Positions 53,370 through 60,811 of a stretch of DNA of 64,000 nucleotides are shown piece by piece. Below the pieces are notes generated by a model. It saw only the letters and a program-made list of their open reading frames with translations. It had not been told where the DNA came from and searched no databases. Origin of the DNA: Curvivirga sp965219885. GTDB lineage: Bacteria > Pseudomonadota > Alphaproteobacteria > UBA8366 > Aestuariispiraceae. The stretch is from NCBI RefSeq assembly GCF_965219885.1, contig NZ_CBDCOT010000009.1:2542001-2606000 (forward strand). Reading direction: 5' to 3'. A program made the translations under genes and the position numbers. Every line of letters starts with the position of its first letter. The stretch's first letter is position 1.

Positions 53370-53514
53370 TATCTTTATAAAAAATTTTATATTTTCAAAT
53401 GATTAGATTCTGATCTGTCCCGCGAAAATTTGACGTGTGGGACACATTACCACTTAATTTCACTTAAAGTCTTTGTGCCTTCTGATCAATTTGCGTTGCT
53501 TGCTATTTTGTTAA

Positions 53515-53552
53515 AAAAGTTGCGGCTGATTGACTATCAAGCTGCAACTTTT
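53515..53552 (-). terminator. Terminator of the DUF2846 lipoprotein gene
   Basis: AAAAGTTGCGGCT / AGCTGCAACTTTT (13-bp arms, one mismatch, 12-nt loop). On the minus strand the stem continues into TTTTTTAAC. Confidence 0.7.
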
Positions 53553-53577
53553 CTGAATAAGCATGTGGGCAATACTA

Positions 53578-54036
53578 TCAGCTACAAGTACCTTTTACAG
53601 CCAGTTTTAATTTACTGATATCTTGCTTACCTTTTTCTTCGTCAATAAGCTCAAGATCTGCGCCATGTACAAATAATCCTGGTTTAATATATTGGCGAAT
53701 GAAATATAGCATTTGGTCTTTCGCATTTATGATGAGATCATTTGGTGAAAATTCAGATTCCGTAGAAATTTCATATTCTTTATCAGCGTCGACTTCTTCA
53801 TAGAAAAAGATATCAGGTGCAGTTTCACCAATACATTTTCCATCAATCCAAACATCCTTTTTTAAGCCTCCTCCAAAAAAGCCTTTGCGATAGATGTAAA
53901 GTCCAGCTTTGCCTTCAGGCGGTGTTTTAAGCTGTTTTACTTGTTGTGATTTTTCTCCACTTTCCAGTGGAACTGACGCACAGCCTGTAACAAAAAAAGC
54001 AAAGATTATGGCAAAAAAGCCGATTTTTTTGAACAT
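53578..54036 (-). CDS. DUF2846-type lipoprotein
   Basis: A 152-residue protein. The signal MFKKIGFFAIIFAFFVTGC carries the lipobox VTGC, so it should be lipidated after export. The mature domain has GKAGLYIYRKGFFGGGLKKDVWIDGKCIGE, the DUF2846 core. Family function is unknown. The stop is followed by a hairpin with a U tract. It is downstream of, and on the same strand as, the small-RNA candidate. Confidence 0.72.
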   Translation of the reverse strand: MFKKIGFFAIIFAFFVTGCASVPLESGEKSQQVKQLKTPPEGKAGLYIYRKGFFGGGLKKDVWIDGKCIGETAPDIFFYEEVDADKEYEISTESEFSPNDLIINAKDQMLYFIRQYIKPGLFVHGADLELIDEEKGKQDISKLKLAVKGTCS

Positions 54037-54189
54037 TGTTTCCCCTCAATTTTTTACACTTATAATTGAGCGGGGCTATCAGGTAATATTTTTAAGGTAA
54101 AGCAACTTATTTAGCCTTAATCAATTGAGATGAATTTTTACAACTTGATATAATAGTGACTAAAAGATTTTTGAAAAAATGATCTAAAA

Positions 54190-54320
54190 AAAGAAACCCC
54201 GCCCAAAGGAGGGCGGGGAAGTGTGATCAGGATCGAAGTCTCAAAATATTCAAAAAATACCTACGGAGACCCTGAAAGACCAAGAGGAGCAAGTCGATAG
54301 CGACTTTGTCTGATCTTTCT
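54190..54320 (-). ncRNA. Candidate structured small RNA
   Basis: About 131 nt on the minus strand. Upstream is a promoter: TTGCAT (54350-54355), 16-bp spacer, TATAAC (54328-54333). Predicted pairings: closing helix CTGATC 54310-54315 with GATCAG 54225-54230; hairpin AAGTCG 54291-54296 with CGACTT 54301-54306; stem GAGAC 54266-54270 with GTCTC 54238-54242; terminator CCCCGCCC 54197-54204 with GGGCGGGG 54211-54218, followed by TTTCTTTTTTT. CU-rich, anti-Shine-Dalgarno-like segments (GCUCCUCUUGG and the terminator loop UCCUUU) are exposed. No Rfam family is recognised. It could alternatively be the 3' end of the transcript from 54476. Confidence 0.55.
54197..54218 (-). terminator. GC-rich intrinsic terminator
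   Basis: Perfect 8-bp stem CCCCGCCC / GGGCGGGG with a 6-nt loop, followed on the minus strand by TTTCTTTTTTT. It ends the small-RNA candidate and any read-through from the tail-collar gene. Confidence 0.92.
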
Positions 54321-54475
54321 GATTTTTGTTATACACGAGTTCATATATGATGCAACTAATAATTATTATTAATTGTAAAATATTTTATTTTTATCAGGAT
54401 GGTCAGTGAGCTTTGAAAGAAATGCCATACTTTCAAGAGCTCATGTCATTCGTTTAGATGAATTTAGGTCTTAGA

Positions 54476-54940
54476 TTACTGAACTAAAACCCATTCGGAA
54501 TACTTAATACAAGGTAGTAAGGCAACATTACGCGGGCGTGTTTCTGAACCGCCAGCAGCTGAAGTGTCCAAATCATCATCATATCTATAGTTAGAGCCAA
54601 AAGGCCAGCTTGTGCCACTGCCGTTTATGCTACCATATTTATGAGTGTGGGATTTAAATTCGTCTGCTTGGAAGGATCCAAATGTTCTATTGTTGTCAAT
54701 TGCACGGCCATTATCCCAACCACGAATAAATTCGCCACGTAAGTCGGGTAGATTGAATGTTGTTGACCCATCGCCATTACCGAAAGTTTCACCAATTACA
54801 TCAAAGAGGGCTGAATAGGTTGTGCGGGAAACAGCGTCACCGTTACATTCTAGAAAACCGGATGGTGCGGTGTCTGCCGCGTGCCAGATAACTGTGCCAA
54901 TAGGATTGCCAAGGGGGGGTGAGATCGATGTGTTTGTCAA
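54476..54940 (-). CDS. Phage tail-collar domain protein (orphan)
   Basis: A 154-residue protein starting with TTG at 54940 (AGAGAG about 5 nt upstream). The tail-collar fold is visible: GTVIWHAADTAPSGFLECNGDAVSRTTYSALFDVIGETFGNGDGSTTFNLPDLRGEFIRGW, ending RPRNVALLPCIKY. Such domains occur at the tips of phage tails and in bacterial surface or contractile-injection proteins. No other phage gene is near, and there is no signal peptide. A run of seven C (coding strand; 54913-54919) lies in codons 8-10. Confidence 0.82.
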   Translation of the reverse strand: MTNTSISPPLGNPIGTVIWHAADTAPSGFLECNGDAVSRTTYSALFDVIGETFGNGDGSTTFNLPDLRGEFIRGWDNGRAIDNNRTFGSFQADEFKSHTHKYGSINGSGTSWPFGSNYRYDDDLDTSAAGGSETRPRNVALLPCIKYSEWVLVQ

Positions 54941-55220
54941 AATGCTCTCTTTCTAATTAAAATATATATGATTAATAAGAACATATATTGAACAAGAATA
55001 TTGAAATTTCAATAAGCACATATTCCTTTGTAGTGATTGAATTCCTTTTAAGAACGAACTTATGGGAATGTATGAGGTGGGAAAATATTTTGCTGTATAG
55101 GAGGGAATATCTGAGGCTTCATTTCCTATTTCAGGAATATGAACTTGTTGCATCATTTTACGATCTTAATTTAATCATGATATTAGGTTTTACTTCGATA
55201 ATGCAAATATGGGGAATGCT

Positions 55221-55607
55221 ATGATTAAGGGAAGATGTGAATGCGGCAAGGTAAGTTTTCAAACAGAAAAGGTTAGAGAAACAGTAACGGTTTGCCATTG
55301 CAGTCAATGCCGCCGTATGAGTGGCCATCTTTGGGCTTCAACCCATGCGGCTTCGTATGATGATTTGAATTTCCATACAGATGAAGGCCTTGAATGGTAT
55401 GTGTCGTCAGATTTTGCAAAGCGCGGTTTTTGTAAATTCTGCGGGTCCAGCTTGTTTTATCGTATGAATGATGAGGAAGGTGTTGGTATCGCTGCCGGTT
55501 GTTTGGACAATCCCACGAATATACAAATCAACAAACATATCTTTGTCAAAGATAAAGGCGATTACTACGAAATCTCCGATGATTTGGAGCAGCTTGAGAC
55601 GCATTAA
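55221..55607 (+). CDS. GFA family protein (glutathione-dependent formaldehyde-activating-like)
   Basis: A 128-residue CENP-V/GFA zinc protein. The cysteine sets are CECGKVSF (residues 6-8), CHCSQCRRMSG, and FCKFCGSSLFYR, matching the paired zinc sites of the family. Characterised members bind S-hydroxymethylglutathione, but most homologues have unknown reactions. I chose ATG 55221 because GGGGA lies 6 nt upstream; an ATG four codons earlier is also in frame. Confidence 0.87.
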   Translation: MIKGRCECGKVSFQTEKVRETVTVCHCSQCRRMSGHLWASTHAASYDDLNFHTDEGLEWYVSSDFAKRGFCKFCGSSLFYRMNDEEGVGIAAGCLDNPTNIQINKHIFVKDKGDYYEISDDLEQLETH

Positions 55608-55648
55608 ATCGTATCAAAACTAAAGTTTTTAAATTGTGCATGATTTAT

Positions 55649-55666
55649 GTACCACCATGGTGGTAC
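55649..55666. promoter_or_regulatory. Perfect 18-bp palindrome upstream of the agmatine-deiminase-like gene
   Basis: GTACCACCATGGTGGTAC, no mismatch and no loop. It lies 87 bp before the ATG of the exported deiminase, in a 145-bp gap. No U tract follows, so an operator is favoured over a terminator. No matching regulator can be named. Confidence 0.5.
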
Positions 55667-55752
55667 TCATAGCTGGTTACTTATTTTTGTATATTTAGCT
55701 AAGTTGGGGGAGGGTGCTATTGAATCGCCTAGTTTTTGTTTAGGAGAATGTG

Positions 55753-56859
55753 ATGCGCAAATTAACTTTATTACTCACCCAAATGGTATTTGCTTTTTCT
55801 TTCGGGGTTGGGATGGCGATGGCGAATGATACAATAACAAAACGTGTGCCCGCGGAATGGGAAGAACAGGAAGCAACCTGGTTACAATGGCCGGGCACTT
55901 ATGAAAAATCATATGAGGAAGCTTATGCTCAGATCAGTAAGGTGATTGTTGAGTATCAAAAGCTTCATATCTTGGTGCCTGATGAAGATATTGAATATGA
56001 TGCACGTCGTGCTTTGACTGACGCGGGGGCGAATCCGGACCATCAGAATATTACATGGCATTTTGTACCAACGGATAGTGCCTGGATGCGGGATAATGGA
56101 CCAACTTATGTGATTGAAAATGGTGAAATGCGCCTTCAAAACTGGGAGTTTGACGCATGGGGAGGGGCATGGGGACCCGAAGTGACCTATGACAATGATA
56201 ATGAGGTGCCTTACTATTTGGGAGAATATCTAAATCTACCCGTGGATCATGTGGATATCGTGCATGAACGCGGCAATCTGGAATTTAATGGCGTGGATAC
56301 AGTTTTGTTGAATTGGAGCACACTTGGTGACCCAAGACGTAATCCGGGCTATACTAAAGAAGAAGCTATTGCAGATTTAAAACATCAATTTGGGGTGTCC
56401 AAGGTTATTATGACTGAAGGCGTCGTCGAAGGTGACCTTACCAATGGTCATATTGATGGGATTGCGCGTTTTATTAACGAAACCACGGTGGTGATCCCTG
56501 AATGTACGGAATATTCTATCTGCCGACCCAATGATGCCACCTCTAAGATCTATGATAAAACCGCAAAACTTGTGGAAGAAGAGGGCTTTACGGTTATTCG
56601 TGATCCCATCGAAGGCACGGGCAGCTATAAAGGCGAAGAGTTTGACGCGGTTTATATGAACTGGTTGCTTGGGAATGGTTTTGTTATTGCAGTTGGTTTT
56701 GGCAATCCGGAAGTAGATGCCTTGGCGAAAGAGCGTCTGGAAAGCTATTTCCCAGGCCGTGATGTCTATATTATCGAAATGTTAAAATCATGGTATGCAG
56801 GTGGCGGAGTCCATTGCCATACAAATGATCAGCCTGCCATGTCGGTGATTAAAGGATAA
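55753..56859 (+). CDS. Exported agmatine deiminase / peptidylarginine-deiminase-like enzyme
   Basis: A 368-residue member of the PPAD/AguA family. A signal peptide is present (MRKLTLLLTQMVFAFSFGVGMAMAN, cleavage near residue 25). Family motifs are DSAWMRDNGPTYV (about residue 95), VHERGNLEFNG, LTNGHIDGIARF (Asp and His), and the catalytic Cys in GGGVHCHTNDQP near the C-terminus. AguA enzymes turn agmatine into N-carbamoylputrescine; export to the periplasm is unusual for AguA and more like PPAD. ATG 55753 has AGGAG 7 nt upstream. The substrate is provisional. Confidence 0.85.
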   Translation: MRKLTLLLTQMVFAFSFGVGMAMANDTITKRVPAEWEEQEATWLQWPGTYEKSYEEAYAQISKVIVEYQKLHILVPDEDIEYDARRALTDAGANPDHQNITWHFVPTDSAWMRDNGPTYVIENGEMRLQNWEFDAWGGAWGPEVTYDNDNEVPYYLGEYLNLPVDHVDIVHERGNLEFNGVDTVLLNWSTLGDPRRNPGYTKEEAIADLKHQFGVSKVIMTEGVVEGDLTNGHIDGIARFINETTVVIPECTEYSICRPNDATSKIYDKTAKLVEEEGFTVIRDPIEGTGSYKGEEFDAVYMNWLLGNGFVIAVGFGNPEVDALAKERLESYFPGRDVYIIEMLKSWYAGGGVHCHTNDQPAMSVIKG

Positions 56860-56865
56860 AGATAT

Positions 56866-56900
56866 TTAAGGAACGGTTTAGTGGCTAAACCGTTCCTTAA
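56866..56900. terminator. Bidirectional terminator embedded in the tetR 3' end
   Basis: Perfect 16-bp stem (TTAAGGAACGGTTTAG with its complement, TGG loop) located between the convergent deiminase and TetR genes. The TetR stop (56878-56880) and its last codons (FKERFS) are within the stem. Confidence 0.88.
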
Positions 56901-57516
56901 AACTATTGAGCCAATTCATACAAATGGTGACGGCTTGCTCACCGTTATAGAAATCACTATCAAGACAGAGTTCTAGCCAAAGACCATCGGTCAGTCCCAT
57001 CAATTCGATTGTGGCGAATTTGATATCCTGATCATTCACATTCAAATTCTTAAAAGTCGCATAATTGGTTAGGAGCTGGGCAAAGATTTTGCGTACTTCA
57101 TGATTGGCTTCATGATGTTGTTTCTGCATCCGTTCATCTGTTTGCTGGATGCTCCAAAAAGCAACCCAAGCGCCTAGCATTTCTTTGGATACCCATTCAC
57201 TATTAAGCAGGATTTCAAAGGAATCTTTTAGAACCTGTTCGGCATCCAATTCATCATTGCCAATAAGATCGTGAAAGCTGTCATACAATTTTTTGGTTAG
57301 ATATTCATAGGCCGAGGCAACTAAGTCTTCTTTACCATCAAAATAATGGCGTAAAAGCCCTGGTGATACACCAGCTTGTGCACAGATTGCCCGCACAGAC
57401 GTTGCCCGCTGCCCCAAGGTTGATAGGCAATGTAATGTGGCTTCCATCAATGAAAGGCGGCGCGCATCCGCATCCAAGCGAGAAAACTTTGGTTCTCGTT
57501 TTTCTGTATCTGTCAT
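56878..57516 (-). CDS. TetR-family regulator, BetI-like
   Basis: A 212-residue regulator. The helix-turn-helix spans about residues 28-70 (ATLHCLSTLGQRATSVRAICAQAGVSPGLLRHYFDGKEDL), close to the BetI pattern VSPGIIHHYF. The C-terminal ligand domain is BetI-type (EMLGAWVAFWSIQQTDERMQKQHHEANHEVRK). It is divergent from the GBBH-like dioxygenase at 57683 (166 bp), which is its likely target. GGGAAG lies 3-5 nt before the ATG. It resembles but is distinct from betI at 43272. Confidence 0.88.
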   Translation of the reverse strand: MTDTEKREPKFSRLDADARRLSLMEATLHCLSTLGQRATSVRAICAQAGVSPGLLRHYFDGKEDLVASAYEYLTKKLYDSFHDLIGNDELDAEQVLKDSFEILLNSEWVSKEMLGAWVAFWSIQQTDERMQKQHHEANHEVRKIFAQLLTNYATFKNLNVNDQDIKFATIELMGLTDGLWLELCLDSDFYNGEQAVTICMNWLNSFKERFSH

Positions 57517-57682
57517 GATCTTCCCTTAAATCCATCCCCCAATGTTTTAAATACCTTAGCTGATTTGCATTGGCTTTCAAATTTATTTGCAAAAATATTA
57601 ATTATACATTTGTAAAATAACTTGACGCTTAAATATGACTTCGGCTACAAGATCCAACAGATGTTATGGAGGAGTTATCGAA

Positions 57683-58795
57683 ATGGCGATCAGTAATTTT
57701 GCATCTGTGAATAGAGACGAGACAGCTTTAAACCTTGCATGGGCAAATGGAAAAGAAGCGCGTTTTCCTTTCTTTTGGCTACGTGACCATTGCCCGGAAC
57801 CGGAAAGTTTAAATGTAGATACGTGGCAGCGCGAAGTAGACACGTTTTCTATTCCCCTAGATATTGATGCATCTTCCTATGAATTGGATGAAGCGGGTGA
57901 AACACTTTCTGTAACATGGTCGAATGATGGGTTTAAAAGCCGTTTTCCAACAGATTTATTGTATATCGCTGCATTCGGAGAGCAACATCAGGCCGATCCG
58001 ATCCTTTGGGATAAGGCGTCATTACAATCAAATATTCAAACGCATCAATTTAAAGATGTGATGAATACGGAAGAAGGCTTGGACTCCTATTTGAAAACAC
58101 TGGAAGAACGCGGTTTTGCTATCGTTGAAGGCATGGAAAATAATATGGAATGCACCCGCCAAATGGCGGAACGTATTGCATATATCCGTGAAAGTATCTT
58201 TGGAGGCCTTTGGGATTTCAAAGCGGATCAGGCGCATAGTGATACTGCCTATTCCACTGTTGGAATTGGCCCACATACAGATAGTACTTACAGCCATGAT
58301 GCGCCGGGCCTACAGATGCTTCATTGTATTGAATATAAAGCCGAAGGCGGGTTAAGTGTCTTTGCGGATGGTTTTAAAGTGGCAGAAGTGATCAAAAATG
58401 AAGATCAGGAATTATTTGATGCGTTAACCACGATGAATGTGACAGGCCGATATCTGGAGCCAGGGGTTAATTTGCAATCTAGCCGCCCGGTTGTCCGTTT
58501 GGATGAGCGTGGTAACTATAAACAGGTTAGCTATAACAATTTTGATCGTGCACCGGTATTGATGGAAGAAAAGAAAATGAAGCTTTTCTATCGTGCGATC
58601 CGTCGTTTCAATGAATTCGTTAATGATCCAGAAATGCAGGTAACTTTCCAACTGGTAGAAGGTAAAGCTGTGATTTTTGACAATTGGCGTGTCTTACATG
58701 CGCGCACCTCTTTTGCCGGTATTCGCCATATGGCTGGTGCTTATTTTAATCATGAGGATTTTGAAAGTAAGATTAGGGTCTTACGTCAAAAATAA
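57683..58795 (+). CDS. GBBH/TauD-like 2-oxoglutarate dioxygenase (without zinc cysteines)
   Basis: A 370-residue two-domain protein like that at 40346. In the N-terminal DUF971-like region the zinc motif is lost (FFWLRDHCPEPESLNVDTWQ; only one Cys). The TauD domain is complete: PHTDSTYSHDAPG (His and Asp) and VLHARTSF (His). ATG 57683 has GGAGGAG 7-9 nt upstream. Family members act on gamma-butyrobetaine, carnitine or related quaternary amines. A divergent BetI-like repressor and a downstream methyltransferase gene are neighbours. The substrate may differ from the zinc-type paralogue. Confidence 0.85.
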   Translation: MAISNFASVNRDETALNLAWANGKEARFPFFWLRDHCPEPESLNVDTWQREVDTFSIPLDIDASSYELDEAGETLSVTWSNDGFKSRFPTDLLYIAAFGEQHQADPILWDKASLQSNIQTHQFKDVMNTEEGLDSYLKTLEERGFAIVEGMENNMECTRQMAERIAYIRESIFGGLWDFKADQAHSDTAYSTVGIGPHTDSTYSHDAPGLQMLHCIEYKAEGGLSVFADGFKVAEVIKNEDQELFDALTTMNVTGRYLEPGVNLQSSRPVVRLDERGNYKQVSYNNFDRAPVLMEEKKMKLFYRAIRRFNEFVNDPEMQVTFQLVEGKAVIFDNWRVLHARTSFAGIRHMAGAYFNHEDFESKIRVLRQK

Positions 58796-58821
58796 CTTCA
58801 AAATTTTGTATTCTCCCTTAG

Positions 58822-58849
58822 GCCGGTATCGTAAGATATCGGCTTTTTC
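58822..58849 (+). terminator. Terminator of the second GBBH-like gene
   Basis: GCCGGTATC / GATATCGGC (one G-U pair, GTAA loop) followed by TTTTTCTTT. Strong U tract on the plus strand. Confidence 0.85.
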
Positions 58850-58908
58850 TTTACTTAGAAAAATAGTCTTTCTAGGCTTTTCTAATATAAAAAAGAGGAG
58901 CTTGGGAA

Positions 58909-59691
58909 ATGACAGATGTACCTCATGAAGATGAATATGGTGAGGCATTGTTAGAGATGCTTCAGATTATCTGGGGTGAAGGCTTTTTATCACCGGGCGG
59001 GGCAGATGCAATTAATCGGATACTTGAAGGATGTGATTTGCGTGGCTTGAAAGTATTGGATATCGGGTCAGGTTTGGGTGGTGTTGATTGTTTGCTGGCC
59101 GACAAATATGGGGCTAAAGTAACGGGTATTGATATTGAAGAAGATATTGTGTCCCGATCAAAAGCATATATTGAACAAAGAGGCCTAGCTGATCAGATAG
59201 AGGTTAGGCTTGTAACTCCTGGCGCTCTACCTTTTGAAGATAATCATTTTGATGTGGTTTTTGGGAAAGATGCCTGGCTTTACGTGGAAGACAAAGAAGG
59301 GTTCTTTAAGGAAATCTTTCGGGTGTTGAAGCCCGGTGGGCGGGTGATTTGTGGTGACTGGTTAGGGGGCTATGAAGTTCGAGGGAAAGATTTTGATTAT
59401 TTCCTAGAGTTGGAAGGTATTTCCTATCATTTGGTTACGATTGAGGAAAATGCCGATATTCTTAGAAATGCAGGTTTTTCAGATATTTGGACGAAATCTA
59501 TTTGGGAAGAATATCGTGAGGAAGCCAAAACCGAATATCACTTGATGCAAACTGAGTTATATCAAGTGATGACCGAAAAATTAGGCCCTAAGGAAAGGGA
59601 CCATTTTATCGAAAATTGGCGAATGCTTTGTGTGGTTCTGGATCAAGGCCACCTGCGACCAGCCTTAGCACGTGCGCAAAAACCGGTGTAA
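58909..59691 (+). CDS. SAM-dependent methyltransferase (PEAMT/dimethylglycine-methyltransferase-like)
   Basis: A 260-residue class I methyltransferase. Motif I is VLDIGSGLGGVDCLLA (about residues 48-63), motif II VTGIDIEEDIVSRS, and motif III near FDVVFGKDAWLYVED. The pre-motif EGFLSPGGADAINRILEG is typical of phosphoethanolamine and sarcosine/dimethylglycine N-methyltransferases. The nearby GBBH-like gene hints at quaternary-amine chemistry, but the two are separated by a terminator. AGGAG lies 9-13 nt before the ATG. Confidence 0.85.
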   Translation: MTDVPHEDEYGEALLEMLQIIWGEGFLSPGGADAINRILEGCDLRGLKVLDIGSGLGGVDCLLADKYGAKVTGIDIEEDIVSRSKAYIEQRGLADQIEVRLVTPGALPFEDNHFDVVFGKDAWLYVEDKEGFFKEIFRVLKPGGRVICGDWLGGYEVRGKDFDYFLELEGISYHLVTIEENADILRNAGFSDIWTKSIWEEYREEAKTEYHLMQTELYQVMTEKLGPKERDHFIENWRMLCVVLDQGHLRPALARAQKPV

Positions 59692-59709
59692 GTGTGAGCT
59701 TCATCACTG

Positions 59710-59757
59710 TTAAGCTCTTTGTAACCTGTTAAAAAGTATGGATTAAGCTCTTTGTAA
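59710..59757. repeat. Two exact 15-bp direct repeats upstream of flagellin
   Basis: TTAAGCTCTTTGTAA at 59710-59724 and again at 59743-59757, a 33-bp period (about three helical turns). The second copy provides the -35 element (TTGTAA) of the flagellin promoter. Confidence 0.7.
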
Positions 59758-59780
59758 AATCAGAAGATTTGTGCTAGAGT
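59752..59780 (+). promoter_or_regulatory. Probable flagellin promoter
   Basis: TTGTAA at 59752-59757, a 17-bp spacer and TAGAGT at 59775-59780. No flagellar sigma-28 or sigma-54 consensus is evident. A transcript would start near 59787 and carry a leader hairpin GTCGTTT (59799-59805) / AAACGAC (59819-59825), ending before the ribosome binding site GGAGAG. Confidence 0.45.
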
Positions 59781-59848
59781 GAGATATTGAGAGAAATAGT
59801 CGTTTCGCGGTGAGAGGCAAACGACGTTGTTATTGGAGAGAGCGGGTT

Positions 59849-60742
59849 ATGACAGAAGTCACACAAACCGCAGCGGTGAAGAATTCGCTGCAGTCCGTCC
59901 AACGGACAACCGCCCTAGCCGGTAGAGCCCAAGAGAACTTGACTACTGGCAGGAGAGTAAATGACGTTAACGACAATCCTTTGGCCTTTTTTATTGCCAA
60001 GGCGTTAACAGACACAGCAAACACACTAACTGGATATAAATCGGGCGTTGATCAGGCAGTCAGCTCTGTTTCTGTTGCTAATGTTGGCATTGAAACGATT
60101 GAGAATTTTGCCGATCAAATGAAAGGTCTTGTTGAAGCTGCGCGTTCAGCCAGCCCATCTGAACAACGGGCCTTAAGTGCCCAATTTGCGGAACTTGGAA
60201 ATCAAATTTCACAAATTGCACAAGACGCCTCATATCTAGGGCAAAATTTATTATCTGGTAATAATACTGCAGAAGTTCGCTTTGATTCACGTGAAGACAG
60301 TCAGTTGACAGTTGATGGCTTCAACTTGAATGGTGCGGGTATTGATACAGATAATGGATTGTTTTCAGTAGCCGCCTATCAAGCTGATGGTAGTTTTGAT
60401 GCCGATGCATTTGGTTTAACTGGTGGTACCTTTACATCAATTGCAGGAAATCCTTCTGCGTTTAGTGATATCATTAATACAATTGATTCTGGTATTGATC
60501 GTTTGCGTGGGCAGGCGGCGCAATTGGGATCAAATGTAGCGATCTTGCAAGAGCGTATTAATTATACGGAAAACCAAGTAAATGTACTGGAAACAGGTGC
60601 AGATAAGTTAACCTTAGCTGATTTAAACGAAGAAGCGGCAACTTTGGTTGCAGCAAATACCCGTAGTCAGTTGGGGATCAACTCTATCGCTTTGGCGGGA
60701 CAACAATCTCGTAATATTCTGGAACTGCTTGGACAAGGTTGA
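59849..60742 (+). CDS. Flagellin
   Basis: A 297-residue flagellin of the short alphaproteobacterial type. The N-terminal D0/D1 coiled region contains NLTTGRRVNDVNDNPLAFFIAKALTD (residues 31-56) and the VGIETIENFADQMKGLVEAA helix. The centre (about 130-200) is a small beta-rich domain, and the C-terminal D1/D0 helix ends NTRSQLGINSIALAGQQSRNILELLGQG. The N-terminus lacks the usual SVxTN start. I chose ATG 59849; an upstream in-frame start lacks a site. No other flagellar gene is near. Its leader hairpin may be a target for FlbT-like control (inference). Confidence 0.88.
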   Translation: MTEVTQTAAVKNSLQSVQRTTALAGRAQENLTTGRRVNDVNDNPLAFFIAKALTDTANTLTGYKSGVDQAVSSVSVANVGIETIENFADQMKGLVEAARSASPSEQRALSAQFAELGNQISQIAQDASYLGQNLLSGNNTAEVRFDSREDSQLTVDGFNLNGAGIDTDNGLFSVAAYQADGSFDADAFGLTGGTFTSIAGNPSAFSDIINTIDSGIDRLRGQAAQLGSNVAILQERINYTENQVNVLETGADKLTLADLNEEAATLVAANTRSQLGINSIALAGQQSRNILELLGQG

Positions 60743-60768
60743 TTAGACAGTTATCAATGAAGTAAGTG

Positions 60769-60800
60769 AGGGCAGAAAAACACTTTTCTGCCCTTATTCT
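60769..60800. terminator. Terminator between flagellin and dsdA
   Basis: AGGGCAGAAAA / TTTTCTGCCCT (11 bp, about a 4-nt loop), then TATTCTTTTAT. T-rich downstream on the plus strand, so mainly ends flagellin; may also serve dsdA. Confidence 0.88.
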
Positions 60801-60811
60801 TTTATGGATTG

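Noticed and set aside
54476..54940. Prophage remnant around the tail-collar gene
   Set aside because: No integrase, capsid, terminase or attachment repeat is visible nearby.
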